A stretch of DNA of 64,000 bases from Urechidicola croceus (GTDB lineage Bacteria; Bacteroidota; Bacteroidia; Flavobacteriales; Flavobacteriaceae): contig CAJIZG010000001.1 in the NCBI GenBank assembly GCA_905181865.1, positions 558,001 to 622,000 of the forward strand. The letters run 5' to 3'. Below are positions 50,922 to 61,349 of this stretch, piece by piece. Under the pieces are notes generated by a model, which ran no database searches, was not told the DNA's origin, and saw only the letters and a program-made list of their open reading frames with translations. The position numbers and the translations under genes are program-made. Position 1 is the stretch's first letter. Every line of letters begins with the position of its first letter.

Positions 50922-53900
50922 TTATTCTTCTAACCTAACGTCTAATCCCAAACCTTTTAGTTCGTGCATTAAAACATTAAATGATTCAGGTAAACCTGGC
51001 TCTGGCATTGCATCTCCTTTTACGATTGCTTCGTACGTTTTTGCTCTACCTAAAACATCATCAGATTTTACTGTTAAGATTTCTCTTAAGATACTTGATG
51101 CTCCATAAGCCTCAAGCGCCCAAACTTCCATCTCTCCAAAACGCTGACCACCAAACTGTGCTTTACCACCCAATGGCTGCTGTGTAATTAATGAATACGG
51201 TCCAATAGAACGCGCGTGCATTTTATCATCAATCATGTGTCCTAACTTAATCATATAAATGATCCCAACAGTTGCAGGTTGATCGAAACGCTCTCCGGTT
51301 CCACCATCGTATAAATAGGTATGACCATATCTTGGTACTCCTGCCTTGTCTGTTAATGCATTAATCTGATCGATATTTGCACCATCAAAAATTGGCGTCG
51401 CATACTTCGTATCTAACTTTTCACCAGCCCAACCTAGAACTGTTTCATAAATCTGACCAATGTTCATACGAGAAGGCACCCCAAGCGGATTCAACACAAT
51501 ATCTACCGGTGTTCCATCTTCTAAGAACGGCATATCTTCTGCTCTTACAATCCGTGCAACAATACCCTTGTTACCGTGTCGACCTGCCATTTTATCTCCT
51601 ACTTTAAGTTTCCGTTTTTTAGCAACATATACTTTCGCTAATTTCACGATTCCAGCAGGTAATTCATCTCCTACAGATACAGTAAACTTCTCACGACGTA
51701 ATGATCCTTGAAGGTCATTCAATCGAATTTTATAGTTGTGAATTAATTCAGAAACTTGAGCATTTAATTTCTTATCAGTAGTCCAAGATCCTTTCGTTAA
51801 GTGAGCGTAGTCCTCTACAGAATTTAACATCTTTTGAGTATACTTCTTACCTTTTGGTAACACTTCTTCACCCAAGTCATTTTTAACACCTTGTGAAGTT
51901 TTTCCGTTTACTAAAACAAATAATTTTTCAACTAATTGTGACTTTAACTCATCAAATTTTGTAGCAAATTTAGTTTCTAAACGAGTGATATCTTCTTTAT
52001 CTTTTGCTCTCTTAGTCTTATCCTTTACGGCTCTTTTGAATAATTTTTTATCAATTACAACACCGTGTAAAGAAGGTGACGCTTTTAAAGACGCATCTTT
52101 AACATCTCCGGCTTTATCTCCAAATATTGCTCTTAATAATTTTTCTTCTGGCGTTGGATCAGATTCTCCTTTTGGTGTAATCTTACCGATCAAAATATCT
52201 CCCGGCTTCACTTCTGCACCAATACGGATCATTCCGTTTTCATCTAAATCTTTCGTTGCTTCTTCAGAAACATTCGGAATATCATTTGTCAATTCCTCAG
52301 CTCCTAACTTCGTATCTCTTACATCCAATGAATACTCATCGATATGAATAGAAGTAAAGATATCTTCTTTTACTACTTTCTCAGAAATTACAATCGCATC
52401 CTCAAAGTTATACCCTTTCCAAGGCATAAAGGCAACTTTCATATTTCTCCCCAAGGCTAATTCCCCTTTTTGTGTAGCATATCCTTCACAAAGAACTTGT
52501 CCTTCTTCTACTCTATCCCCTTTTTTTACAATTGGCTTTAGATTAATAGATGTTCCCTGATTGGTTTTTCTAAATTTAATTAGTTTGTATGTTTTCTCAT
52601 CAACATCAAAACTTACCGATCGCTCTTCTTCAGTCCTATCATACTTGATAGTAATGATTTGCGAATCTACATACTCAACAACTCCTGTCCCTTCAGCATT
52701 AATTAAAATACGTGAATCTTTTGCAACTCTGCGCTCTAACCCTGTTCCAACAATTGGAGATTCTGGACGTAATAACGGCACAGCCTGACGCATCATGTTT
52801 GACCCCATCAAAGCACGATTCGCATCATCATGTTCCAAGAAAGGAATTAGCGATGCTGAAATTGAAGCAATTTGATTTGGCGCAACATCCATATAGTTCA
52901 CCTCACTTGGTGCTACTACAGGGTAATCGGCCTCAACACGAGAAATAATTCTTTCTTCTGTAAATTTACCTTGATCATCCATCGGTAAATTCGACTGAGC
53001 GAATTTCATTCCTTCTTCTTCTTCCGCACTTAAATAGATAGGTTCTTCATTGACATCAACTCCTCCATCTATAACTTTTCTATAAGCCGTTTCAATAAAT
53101 CCAAGGTTATTAACTTTCGCAAATACCGCTAATGAGGAAATCAAACCAATATTTGGTCCTTCTGGAGTTTCAATCGGACATAAACGTCCATAATGTGTAT
53201 AATGAACATCACGAACCTCAAATCCTGCTCTTTCACGAGAAAGACCTCCTGGTCCTAATGCCGATAAACGACGCTTATGAGTGATCTCTGCCAATGGATT
53301 CGTTTGATCCATAAATTGAGATAACTGATTCGTACCAAAAAAAGAATTAATTACAGACGACAACGTCTTAGCATTAATCAAATCTATAGGTGTAAACACC
53401 TCATTGTCACGAACATTCATACGTTCACGAATAGTACGTGCCATACGAGAAAGTCCTACTCCAAATTGAGAAGCTAATTGTTCACCCACTGTACGAACAC
53501 GACGATTAGAAAGGTGGTCAATATCATCAACTTCTGCTTTTGAGTTTACCAAGTTTATCAAGTTTTTGATAATGGTAATAATATCTTCTTTTGTTAAAAC
53601 TTTAATGTCCATATCAACATTAAGTTCTAATTTCTTATTCATTCGAAAACGACCAACTTCACCTAAGTTATAACGTTGTTCTGAGAAGAATAATTTATCA
53701 ATAATACCTTTTGCCGTCTCATAATCTGGCGGCTCAGCATTACGTAATTGTCTGTAAATATGTTCAACAGCCTCTTTCTCAGAGTTTGTTGGATCTTTTT
53801 GCAATGTGTTATGGATGATTGCATAATCAGCCATTTGATTATCCTCTTTATGCAAAAGGATCGTTTTAGAACCAGATTCTACGATCTCATCAATATGATC

Positions 53901-54737
53901 TTTTTCTAAAATAGTATCACGATCAAATACAATTTCGTTTCTTTCAATAGAAACTACCTCTCCCGTATCTTCATCAACAAAGTCTTCAAACCAAGTTTTT
54001 AATACCCGAGCGGCTAATTTACGTCCTAATATTCTCTTTAATCCACTTTTAGAAACTTTTACTTCTTCAGCTAAATCAAAAATTTCTAATATATCTTTAT
54101 CTCTTTCAAATCCAATGGCACGGAAAAGTGTGGTCACTGGTAATTTTTTCTTTCTATCAATATAAGCGTACATCACTTGATTGATATCTGTTGCAAACTC
54201 TATCCAAGATCCTTTAAATGGAATAACTCTGGCAGAGTATAACTTTGTTCCGTTAGCATGAAACGATTGACCAAAGAATACCCCGGGAGATCTGTGTAAT
54301 TGAGAAACAACAACACGCTCCGCTCCATTAATAACAAACGTACCGCTGTCTGTCATATAAGGAATGGTACCTAAATAAACATCTTGAACTATTGTTTCAA
54401 AATCTTCGTGCTCCGGATCTGTACAATACAATTTAAGACGCGCTTTTAAAGGCACACTGTGAGTCAATCCTCTCTCAATACATTCTCTAATCGAATATCT
54501 AGGTGGATCAACAAAGTAGTCTAAAAACTCTAGAACAAACTGGTTCCTAGTATCAGTAATTGGGAAATTGTCAGTGAAAGTCTTGTATAAACCTTCGGCT
54601 CCTCTTTCTTCAGCTTTCGTTTTTAATTGAAAGAAATCTTGAAACGATTTTATCTGAATATCCAAAAAATCAGGATAATCAGTAACTAATTTTGCTGATG
54701 AGAAGTTTAGTCTTTGTGTATTAATTTTCGTTGCCAA
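50922..54737 (-). CDS. rpoB: DNA-directed RNA polymerase subunit beta
   Basis: 1271 aa; [55 protein letters not shown]. Confidence 0.99.
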   Translation of the reverse strand: MATKINTQRLNFSSAKLVTDYPDFLDIQIKSFQDFFQLKTKAEERGAEGLYKTFTDNFPITDTRNQFVLEFLDYFVDPPRYSIRECIERGLTHSVPLKARLKLYCTDPEHEDFETIVQDVYLGTIPYMTDSGTFVINGAERVVVSQLHRSPGVFFGQSFHANGTKLYSARVIPFKGSWIEFATDINQVMYAYIDRKKKLPVTTLFRAIGFERDKDILEIFDLAEEVKVSKSGLKRILGRKLAARVLKTWFEDFVDEDTGEVVSIERNEIVFDRDTILEKDHIDEIVESGSKTILLHKEDNQMADYAIIHNTLQKDPTNSEKEAVEHIYRQLRNAEPPDYETAKGIIDKLFFSEQRYNLGEVGRFRMNKKLELNVDMDIKVLTKEDIITIIKNLINLVNSKAEVDDIDHLSNRRVRTVGEQLASQFGVGLSRMARTIRERMNVRDNEVFTPIDLINAKTLSSVINSFFGTNQLSQFMDQTNPLAEITHKRRLSALGPGGLSRERAGFEVRDVHYTHYGRLCPIETPEGPNIGLISSLAVFAKVNNLGFIETAYRKVIDGGVDVNEEPIYLSAEEEEGMKFAQSNLPMDDQGKFTEERIISRVEADYPVVAPSEVNYMDVAPNQIASISASLIPFLEHDDANRALMGSNMMRQAVPLLRPESPIVGTGLERRVAKDSRILINAEGTGVVEYVDSQIITIKYDRTEEERSVSFDVDEKTYKLIKFRKTNQGTSINLKPIVKKGDRVEEGQVLCEGYATQKGELALGRNMKVAFMPWKGYNFEDAIVISEKVVKEDIFTSIHIDEYSLDVRDTKLGAEELTNDIPNVSEEATKDLDENGMIRIGAEVKPGDILIGKITPKGESDPTPEEKLLRAIFGDKAGDVKDASLKASPSLHGVVIDKKLFKRAVKDKTKRAKDKEDITRLETKFATKFDELKSQLVEKLFVLVNGKTSQGVKNDLGEEVLPKGKKYTQKMLNSVEDYAHLTKGSWTTDKKLNAQVSELIHNYKIRLNDLQGSLRREKFTVSVGDELPAGIVKLAKVYVAKKRKLKVGDKMAGRHGNKGIVARIVRAEDMPFLEDGTPVDIVLNPLGVPSRMNIGQIYETVLGWAGEKLDTKYATPIFDGANIDQINALTDKAGVPRYGHTYLYDGGTGERFDQPATVGIIYMIKLGHMIDDKMHARSIGPYSLITQQPLGGKAQFGGQRFGEMEVWALEAYGASSILREILTVKSDDVLGRAKTYEAIVKGDAMPEPGLPESFNVLMHELKGLGLDVRLEE

Positions 54738-54798
54738 TGGACATATTATTTAATTAAAAGTAAATTATAACTATAAAGAACGAATATATACACAAAAT

Positions 54799-54834
54799 GG
54801 TTTAGGTCAATTTGGTAACCCAAAGACCTAAACC
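54799..54834 (-). promoter_or_regulatory. Strong hairpin in rplL-rpoB intergenic region (attenuator / processing site candidate)
   Basis: GGTTTAGGTC-TTTGG-GTTA-CCAAA-TT-GACCTAAACC on minus strand. Confidence 0.65.
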
Positions 54835-54859
54835 CTTTTTTGTGCAATGAGGGGGAGAT

Positions 54860-55234
54860 TTACTTAAGCTCTACCTCAGCTCCAGCTTCTTCTAAAGATG
54901 CTTTAAGCCCTTCAGCTTCGTCTTTAGAGATACCTTCTTTGATTGGCGCTGGCGCGCTATCTACAATTCCTTTAGCTTCTTTCAATCCTAAACCAGTTAA
55001 TTCCTTAACCAATTTTACAACTGCTAATTTAGAAGCTCCTGCTGCTTTTAAAATCACGTCGAATTCAGTTTGCTCTTCTGCTGCATCTGCTCCACCTGCT
55101 GCTGGACCTGCTGCTGCTGCTGCAGCTGCTGCTGGCTCAATACCGTATTCGTCTTTTAAAATAGCTGCTAATTCATTAACTTCTTTTACTGTTAAGCTAA
55201 CTAATTGTTCTGCGAAATCTTTTAATTCTGCCAT
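54860..55234 (-). CDS. rplL: 50S ribosomal protein bL12
   Basis: Ala-rich hinge, [36 protein letters not shown]. Confidence 0.98.
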   Translation of the reverse strand: MAELKDFAEQLVSLTVKEVNELAAILKDEYGIEPAAAAAAAAGPAAGGADAAEEQTEFDVILKAAGASKLAVVKLVKELTGLGLKEAKGIVDSAPAPIKEGISKDEAEGLKASLEEAGAEVELK

Positions 55235-55278
55235 TTTCTTTTGTTTTAATTTTTATTATTTAGTTTATTTAGTGCGTA

Positions 55279-55794
55279 TTATTTATCTGATAATGTTTTC
55301 AAAATCCCTGTCAATGTTTGACCTCCAGATTGTAATGCTGAAATAACATTCTTCGCTGGTGATTGTAACAATCCAATAACTTCTCCAATCATCTCTTCTT
55401 TAGATTTTATGCTTACTAGAGCATCTAGTTGGTCATCTCCAACATAAATAGCTTCTGCAACATATGCTCCTTTTAAGATAGGTCTGTCTGAAGTTCTACG
55501 GAATTCCTTGATAACTTTTGCCGGTGCATTACCTATTTCAGAAATCATGATTGAAGTATTCCCCTTCAAAACTTCTGGTAATTCACCAAATTCTTTATCA
55601 GACTTTTCCATTGCCTTTGCAAGCAATGTATTCTTAACAACTTCTAATTTAACGTCTGCTTTAAAACAAGCTCTACGTAAATTTGAGGTTTGTCCTGCAT
55701 CCAATCCTGAAATATCTGCCAAATAAATGATCCCTCCTTCAGTTAATTGAGTTGTTAAATCGTCTATTACTTTTGATTTTTCTTCTCTAGTCAT
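55279..55794 (-). CDS. rplJ: 50S ribosomal protein uL10
   Basis: MTREEKSKVIDDLTTQLTEGGIIYLADISGL...LRRACFKADVKLEVVKNTLLAKA. Confidence 0.97.
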   Translation of the reverse strand: MTREEKSKVIDDLTTQLTEGGIIYLADISGLDAGQTSNLRRACFKADVKLEVVKNTLLAKAMEKSDKEFGELPEVLKGNTSIMISEIGNAPAKVIKEFRRTSDRPILKGAYVAEAIYVGDDQLDALVSIKSKEEMIGEVIGLLQSPAKNVISALQSGGQTLTGILKTLSDK

Positions 55795-55804
55795 AATTTA
55801 TAAT

Positions 55805-56497
55805 TTATGAAACTGATTTAGCATCAATTGCAACTGAAGGACTCATTGTACTCGACATAAAAATGCTCTTTACATAGGTTCCCTTAGAAGCTGTTGGCTT
55901 CAATTTGTTAATTGTTTGTATCAATTCATTTGCGTTCTCTGCAAGTTTATCTGCATCAAAGGAAACTTTTCCAATTGCAGCATGTATGATACCCGTCTTA
56001 TCTACTTTAAAGTCGATTTTACCAGCTTTCACATCCTTTACTGCTTTTGCAACATCCATTGTTACTGTACCCGTTTTTGGATTTGGCATTAATCCTCTTG
56101 GTCCTAATATACGTCCCAAGGGTCCTAATTTACCCATTACACTAGGCATCGTAATAATTACGTCTACATCAGTCCAACCACCTTTAATTTTCTGAAGGTA
56201 ATCGTCTAATCCAACATAATCAGCTCCTGCAGCTTCTGCATCCGCTTGTTTATCTGGAGTAACTAATGCTAAGACCTTTACATCTTTACCGGTACCATGA
56301 GGTAATGTTACAACCCCTCTTACCATTTGATTTGCCTTACGTGGATCAACTCCTAAACGTATTGCTAAATCAACAGATGCATCAAATTTTACATTTGTCA
56401 TATCCTTAATCAAAGTAGAAGCATCTGACAAGTTTAACGCTTGCGATTTATCCACTTTTGCTTCAGCCTCTTTTCTATTTTTAGTTAATTTTGCCAT
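55805..56497 (-). CDS. rplA: 50S ribosomal protein uL1
   Basis: [26 protein letters not shown]. Confidence 0.98.
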   Translation of the reverse strand: MAKLTKNRKEAEAKVDKSQALNLSDASTLIKDMTNVKFDASVDLAIRLGVDPRKANQMVRGVVTLPHGTGKDVKVLALVTPDKQADAEAAGADYVGLDDYLQKIKGGWTDVDVIITMPSVMGKLGPLGRILGPRGLMPNPKTGTVTMDVAKAVKDVKAGKIDFKVDKTGIIHAAIGKVSFDADKLAENANELIQTINKLKPTASKGTYVKSIFMSSTMSPSVAIDAKSVS

Positions 56498-56510
56498 CTC
56501 TTAAAAATTT

Positions 56511-56954
56511 TTAAAGTTTAACTGGTGCTTTTCCTTTAATCTTGATTCCCATAGATCTAGCAGTACCTGCCATCATTAGCATAGCTGATTCAACTGTAAA
56601 TGCATTTAAATCTACCATTTTATCTTCTGCTATCACTTTTAATTGATCCCAAGAAACCGTAGCTACCTTGTTTCTGTTAGGCTCTCCTGAACCTTTTTTT
56701 ATTTTTGCTGCTTCTAAAATTTGCACTGCAGCTGGAGGAGTTTTAACAACAAAATCAAAGGATTTGTCTTTATACACAGTAATTGCTACTGGTAAAACCT
56801 TCCCTTGTTTATCTTGAGTCCGAGCATTAAACTGCTTACAGAACTCCATGATATTAACTCCGGCAGCACCTAAAGCTGGTCCAACTGGTGGCGAAGGGTT
56901 TGCAGCTCCTCCACGCACTTGTAATTTTACAACCTTGCTTATTTCTTTTGCCAT
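56511..56954 (-). CDS. rplK: 50S ribosomal protein uL11
   Basis: [36 protein letters not shown]. Confidence 0.98.
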   Translation of the reverse strand: MAKEISKVVKLQVRGGAANPSPPVGPALGAAGVNIMEFCKQFNARTQDKQGKVLPVAITVYKDKSFDFVVKTPPAAVQILEAAKIKKGSGEPNRNKVATVSWDQLKVIAEDKMVDLNAFTVESAMLMMAGTARSMGIKIKGKAPVKL

Positions 56955-57030
56955 TTTTTAATCTTAATTTAGTTAGATACTACAATTTAATTGGAAGCTA
57001 AACTGCAATACCACATTTATTCATGTAACA

Positions 57031-57582
57031 TTATGAAATTTTTTCTACTTGCATATAGCTCAGTTCTAATGGTGTTTTTCTTCCGAAAATCTTCACCATC
57101 ACTTCTAGTTTCCTTTTTTCTTCATTAATCTTTTCAATAGTACCATCAAATCCATTAAATGGACCATCTACTACTTTTACAGTTTCTCCGATCACATAAG
57201 GAATAACAACATTCTCATTCTGAATTGCCAATTCGTCAACTTTTCCAAGCATTCTATTTACTTCAGACTTTCTTAAAGGAACAGGATCTCCTCCCTTAAC
57301 TTCACCTAAAAATCCAATAACACCTGGAACCGATTTTATCGTATGTGGGATCTCACCACTCAAGTTAGCTTTGACCATAATATAACCAGGAAAGTAAACT
57401 CTTTCCTTGTTTATCTTTTTACCATCGCGTACTTGAATAACTTTTTCTGTTGGAACCAAGACCTCATCAATATAATCTCCTAGGTTCAAACGAGAAATTT
57501 CATTCTCAATATAATTTTTGACCTTATTCTCTTGGCCTCCAATAGCTCTAACTACATACCATTTCTTTACAGATTCAGCCAT
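57031..57582 (-). CDS. nusG: Transcription termination/antitermination protein NusG
   Basis: KKWYVVRAIGGQENKVKNYIE, YFPGYIMVKANLSGEIPHTIKSVPGVIGFLG. Confidence 0.97.
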   Translation of the reverse strand: MAESVKKWYVVRAIGGQENKVKNYIENEISRLNLGDYIDEVLVPTEKVIQVRDGKKINKERVYFPGYIMVKANLSGEIPHTIKSVPGVIGFLGEVKGGDPVPLRKSEVNRMLGKVDELAIQNENVVIPYVIGETVKVVDGPFNGFDGTIEKINEEKRKLEVMVKIFGRKTPLELSYMQVEKIS

Positions 57583-57594
57583 AATAAAATCTAA

Positions 57595-57783
57595 TTAAAA
57601 TAGTTTTAAAAATTCTCCAAGAACATTTTGAAATACCTTATCAACAACAAATACTGCTAAAGCAAAAATAATTGTAAAAATAGCTACAACAACTGTAGAC
57701 TTTTGAGCTTCTGCCCAAGGAATCCAAGTCATCTTCGTTCTTAACTCATCAAATGAGTCTGTAATATATTTTATAATATTCAT
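57595..57783 (-). CDS. secE: Preprotein translocase subunit SecE
   Basis: 62 aa, single TM, ELRTKMTWIPWAEAQKSTVVV, between tRNA-Trp and nusG. Confidence 0.94.
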   Translation of the reverse strand: MNIIKYITDSFDELRTKMTWIPWAEAQKSTVVVAIFTIIFALAVFVVDKVFQNVLGEFLKLF

Positions 57784-57800
57784 CTTCTTATCCTATTTTG

Positions 57801-57873
57801 CACGGGCGGAGAGACTCGAACTCCCGACACCTGGTTTTGGAGACCAGTGCTCTACCAACTGAGCTACGCCCGT
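57801..57873 (-). tRNA. tRNA-Trp (anticodon CCA)
   Basis: ACGGGCGTAGCTCAGTTGGTAGAGCACTGGTCTCCAAAACCAG...GTTCGAGTCTCTCCGCCCGTG. Confidence 0.96.
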
Positions 57874-57942
57874 AAATACAAGATGCTTGCTCTTAATAAT
57901 AAGAGAAAGCACCTTGTGTTAACATTAATAATGTTGGCTCCA

Positions 57943-59127
57943 TTAAAGGATTTCAGTAACCTGTCCAGCACCTACTGTTCTTCCTCCTTCACGAATTGCA
58001 AAACGCAAACCTACGTTCATTGCAATTGCTTGATGTAATTCAACAATAATCGTTAAGTTATCACCTGGCATTACCATTTCAACTCCATCAGGCAAGTTAA
58101 TCGTACCTGTTACATCTGTAGTTCTAACGTAGAACTGTGGACGGTAGTTGTTATGGAATGGTGTGTGACGACCACCTTCTTCTTTTTTAAGTACGTATAC
58201 CTCCGCTTTAAACTTAGCATGTGGAGTTACAGAACCTGGCTTACAGATTACCATACCTCTTTTAATATCTTCTTTTGCAATACCTCTCAATAAGATACCA
58301 ACATTGTCTCCTGCTTCACCTCTATCTAAGATCTTACGGAACATCTCAACTCCAGTAACCGTAGAAGTTAATTTTTCAGCACCCATACCGATAATCTCAA
58401 CATTATCTCCAGTATTAGCAATACCAGTTTCGATACGACCTGTAGCAACCGTTCCACGACCTGTAATTGTAAATACGTCTTCAATTGGCATTAAGAAATC
58501 TTTTTCGATATCACGTTTTGGCAATTCAATCCATGCATCAACAGCATCCATTAATTCCATAATAGAAGCAGACCATTTATCATCTCCATTCAATCCACCT
58601 AAAGCAGAACCCGCAATCACGGGAGTGTTATCTCCGTCATACTCGTAGAAGTCTAATAACTCTCTAACTTCCATTTCTACTAATTCTAATAATTCCTCAT
58701 CATCAACCATATCCACTTTATTCATGAATACAACCATTCTTGGAATACCTACTTGGCGACCCAATAAGATGTGCTCTCTCGTCTGTGGCATTGGACCATC
58801 AGTAGCAGCAACAACCAAAATAGCACCGTCCATTTGAGCAGCACCAGTTACCATGTTCTTTACGTAATCCGCGTGACCTGGACAGTCAACATGCGCGTAG
58901 TGACGATTAGCTGTAGCATATTCAACATGAGACGTGTTAATAGTAATACCTCTTTCCTTTTCTTCAGGAGCATTATCGATTTGATCGAAATCCTTTAATT
59001 CACATAAACCAGCTTTAGCTAATACAGTTGTAATTGCAGCTGTTAAAGTAGTTTTACCGTGATCTACGTGTCCGATTGTACCAATGTTTAAGTGTGGTTT
59101 CGAACGGTCAAATGTTTCCTTTGCCAT
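57943..59127 (-). CDS. tuf: Elongation factor Tu
   Basis: [43 protein letters not shown]. Confidence 0.99.
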   Translation of the reverse strand: MAKETFDRSKPHLNIGTIGHVDHGKTTLTAAITTVLAKAGLCELKDFDQIDNAPEEKERGITINTSHVEYATANRHYAHVDCPGHADYVKNMVTGAAQMDGAILVVAATDGPMPQTREHILLGRQVGIPRMVVFMNKVDMVDDEELLELVEMEVRELLDFYEYDGDNTPVIAGSALGGLNGDDKWSASIMELMDAVDAWIELPKRDIEKDFLMPIEDVFTITGRGTVATGRIETGIANTGDNVEIIGMGAEKLTSTVTGVEMFRKILDRGEAGDNVGILLRGIAKEDIKRGMVICKPGSVTPHAKFKAEVYVLKKEEGGRHTPFHNNYRPQFYVRTTDVTGTINLPDGVEMVMPGDNLTIIVELHQAIAMNVGLRFAIREGGRTVGAGQVTEIL

Positions 59128-59193
59128 GATTATTAATTTTTAATTCTTAGTTATATATATATATTATTTTAGTGTTCAAACTTAACATATTTG

Positions 59194-59265
59194 AGCCAAT
59201 GACGGGAATTGAACCCGTGACCTCTTCCTTACCAAGGAAACGCTCTACCTCTGAGCTACATCGGC
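59194..59265 (-). tRNA. tRNA-Thr (anticodon GGT)
   Basis: GCCGATGTAGCTCAGAGGTAGAGCGTTTCCTTGGTAAGGAA...GGTTCAATTCCCGTCATTGGCT. Confidence 0.95.
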
Positions 59266-59278
59266 CGAAAAAAAATTG

Positions 59279-59351
59279 AGCGAAAGACCGGGTTCGAACC
59301 GGCGACATTCAGCTTGGAAGGCTGACGCTCTACCAACTGAGCTACTTTCGC
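59279..59351 (-). tRNA. tRNA-Gly (anticodon TCC)
   Basis: GCGAAAGTAGCTCAGTTGGTAGAGCGTCAGCCTTCCAAGCTGA...GGTTCGAACCCGGTCTTTCGCT. Confidence 0.95.
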
Positions 59352-59394
59352 ATTTTTCCTATCGTACCATGCAACAGGTACTTACTTAATATGG

Positions 59395-59475
<81 letters not shown>

Positions 59476-59554
59476 ATGTTTCAAAGAACAGAAATTAAAT
59501 TTCTTTAATTTCAAAATTAAAAACACTTTAGATCTTTAATTTTTTAAATTTTAG

Positions 59555-59628
59555 AGCCGATGGAGGGACTCGAACCCACGACCTGCTGATTACAAATCAG
59601 CTGCTCTAGCCAGCTGAGCTACATCGGC
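59555..59628 (-). tRNA. tRNA-Thr (anticodon TGT)
   Basis: GCCGATGTAGCTCAGCTGGCTAGAGCAGCTGATTTGTAATCAGC...GGTTCGAGTCCCTCCATCGGCT. Confidence 0.95.
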
Positions 59629-59635
59629 TTTTCTA

Positions 59636-59667
59636 CTAAAAAAAAAGCCCGCTATTTCTAACGGACT
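59636..59667 (-). terminator. Intrinsic terminator downstream of hpf
   Basis: AGTCCGTTA-GAAA-TAGCGGGCT followed by T tract on minus strand. Confidence 0.7.
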
Positions 59668-59725
59668 GCAAATGTACAAAGTTTTACAGTTTACACAAAC
59701 TTTTTTTTATTTTTTTTTATTTTTT

Positions 59726-60031
59726 TTACACGTGATGTGCTCTTTGTTTTTCCTTGCGTTTATTCAACTGCCTTTTCAACGCATCAACACAAAGCGATGT
59801 TCCTTCCTCAAAGGTTTTACAAACCTTTTTTACTATGAATTCATCTCCCGGCACATGCATCTTAACCTCAACCGCTTTATTCTCTTTTTCACTCGATTGC
59901 TGCACTTTTAAAAAGACCTCCGAATCTAATACCTTATCATAATATTTCTCTAAAGTTGCCACTTTACTCTCTACAAATAAAATCAACTCTTTGTCTGCAT
60001 TAAAATTTACTGATTGAACAAATACTTTCAT
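59726..60031 (-). CDS. hpf: Ribosome hibernation-promoting factor (HPF/RaiA family)
   Basis: 101 aa; VKMHVPGDEFIVKKVCKTFEEGTSLCVDALKRQLNKRKEK. Confidence 0.9.
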   Translation of the reverse strand: MKVFVQSVNFNADKELILFVESKVATLEKYYDKVLDSEVFLKVQQSSEKENKAVEVKMHVPGDEFIVKKVCKTFEEGTSLCVDALKRQLNKRKEKQRAHHV

Positions 60032-60037
60032 AAATCA

Positions 60038-60922
60038 TCATTTTTTTTTACTCCTGGGGTGAGCTTGATTATACACTTCCTTTAATTTTCTCAAACTACT
60101 ATGCGTATACACTTGTGTCGACGCTAAAGAAGAATGCCCTAACAATTCTTTTACAGAATTTAAGTCTGCCCCCCCATTAAGAAGGTGTGTTGCAAACGAA
60201 TGTCTCAATACGTGAGGACTTTTCTTAACCTTAGTAGTTACCGTACTAAAGTACTCATTTATTATTCTATAAACAAGGGCAGGATATAATTTATTTTTCT
60301 TTTCTGTAAAAAATAAATATTCGAAATCCAAAACTTCCTTCGACCTTTGCTGTAAATAAATTTTTAGCGACTCCTTTACACTTCCTAGTAACGGAATATA
60401 TCGCTCTTTATTTCTTTTACCCAATACTTTAATAGTCCCATTAGACAAATCTACATCCTTTAATGAAAGTTGGATTAATTCGTTTCGTCGCATACCTGTT
60501 GCGTACAATAATTCCACCACCATCTTATTTCTATTAGACCAAAATCCATCTTGACTTTTCAATTGACCAATGACCTCATTTATTTCTCTTTCAGAAAAAG
60601 GAACTTGAACTCTCTTTGCAACTTTAAGCGCTTGATGTTTTGACAAGGGATTCTTGTCTATTTGTTTTATCTTTTGAAGGTACTTGTAAAAAGTCTTTAA
60701 ACTACTTACTTTTCTATTAACTGTTCTATTGGTAATTCCCTTATTTACCAACAATACAATCCATGATCTAATTTGAGAATAATTTATATATTCAATATCT
60801 TGACTATAGGTAACAAGACAAAATAATTGAAAAGAAACTAAGTCATTCTTATAAGCAGTAATCGTATGAATTGAATACTTTTTTTCAAAGGATAGATATT
60901 CTAAAAATAATTTTATAGGCAT
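60038..60922 (-). CDS. Tyrosine recombinase XerC/XerD-like
   Basis: LLYATGMRRNELIQL, SPHVLRHSFATHLLNGGADLNSVKELLGHSSLASTQVYTHSS. Confidence 0.93.
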   Translation of the reverse strand: MPIKLFLEYLSFEKKYSIHTITAYKNDLVSFQLFCLVTYSQDIEYINYSQIRSWIVLLVNKGITNRTVNRKVSSLKTFYKYLQKIKQIDKNPLSKHQALKVAKRVQVPFSEREINEVIGQLKSQDGFWSNRNKMVVELLYATGMRRNELIQLSLKDVDLSNGTIKVLGKRNKERYIPLLGSVKESLKIYLQQRSKEVLDFEYLFFTEKKNKLYPALVYRIINEYFSTVTTKVKKSPHVLRHSFATHLLNGGADLNSVKELLGHSSLASTQVYTHSSLRKLKEVYNQAHPRSKKK

Positions 60923-60986
60923 AAAGAAATCCGTTAGAAAACAAATTTACGAATTCTAACGGATTAAATTTTATATAAAAGCGATA

Positions 60987-61184
60987 TTAACCTTGCTCTT
61001 CTTGTGTTCTTAATTTCTGAACGTAAGCAGCTTTAATATTACCAGCTCTTTTTACGACTGACGGTTTGTCAAATTGCTTGCGTGAACGCAAATTTTTCAT
61101 CGTTTTCGTACGGTCAAATTTTCTCTTAAAACGTTTTAACGCTCTATCGATATTTTCTCCTTCTTTAATTGGTATAATCAACAT
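60987..61184 (-). CDS. rpsU: 30S ribosomal protein bS21
   Basis: MLIIPIKEGENIDRALKRFKRKFDRTKTMKNLRSRKQFDKPSVVKR. Confidence 0.96.
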   Translation of the reverse strand: MLIIPIKEGENIDRALKRFKRKFDRTKTMKNLRSRKQFDKPSVVKRAGNIKAAYVQKLRTQEEQG

Positions 61185-61193
61185 AATTTGGTT

Positions 61194-61200
61194 CCTCCTT
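61194..61200 (-). promoter_or_regulatory. Strong Shine-Dalgarno of rpsU
   Basis: AAGGAGG on minus strand, 9 nt before the ATG, in GGAAGGAGGAACCAAATTATG. Confidence 0.8.
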
Positions 61201-61232
61201 CCTTAATTCTCCTAACTTATTTTAGGGTGGCG

Positions 61233-61240
61233 CAAATATA
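61233..61240 (-). promoter_or_regulatory. Putative Bacteroidota -7 box for rpsU operon
   Basis: TATATTTG on minus strand. Confidence 0.5.
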
Positions 61241-61349
61241 TAAACTAATTAGTAATTAACTATCATAAGCTGTAAATTATTTAAGAATCAAGTTTGTCTA
61301 CTTCCTTAGTAATTACTGGAGGGCGTTTTATAAAATTTTAAATTAAAAA

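Noticed and set aside
47807-53000. Many 60-120 aa + strand ORFs across the rpoB/rpoC region
   Set aside because: Antisense to highly conserved rpoB/rpoC; no recognisable domains or promoters
54840-55346. 168-aa + strand ORF rich in Ala/Ser
   Set aside because: Antisense to rplL/rplJ; composition comes from the reverse complement of the bL12 Ala-rich hinge
59696-59730. T-rich tract (TTTTTTTTATTTTTTTTTATTTTTTTT)
   Set aside because: Explained by the A-rich spacer between hpf and its terminator/tRNA cluster; no motif
60038-60922. Tyrosine recombinase as evidence for an integrative element
   Set aside because: Chromosomal XerC/D-type in the rpsU-hpf context; no attachment-site duplication or mobile cargo seen, despite nearby tRNA genes
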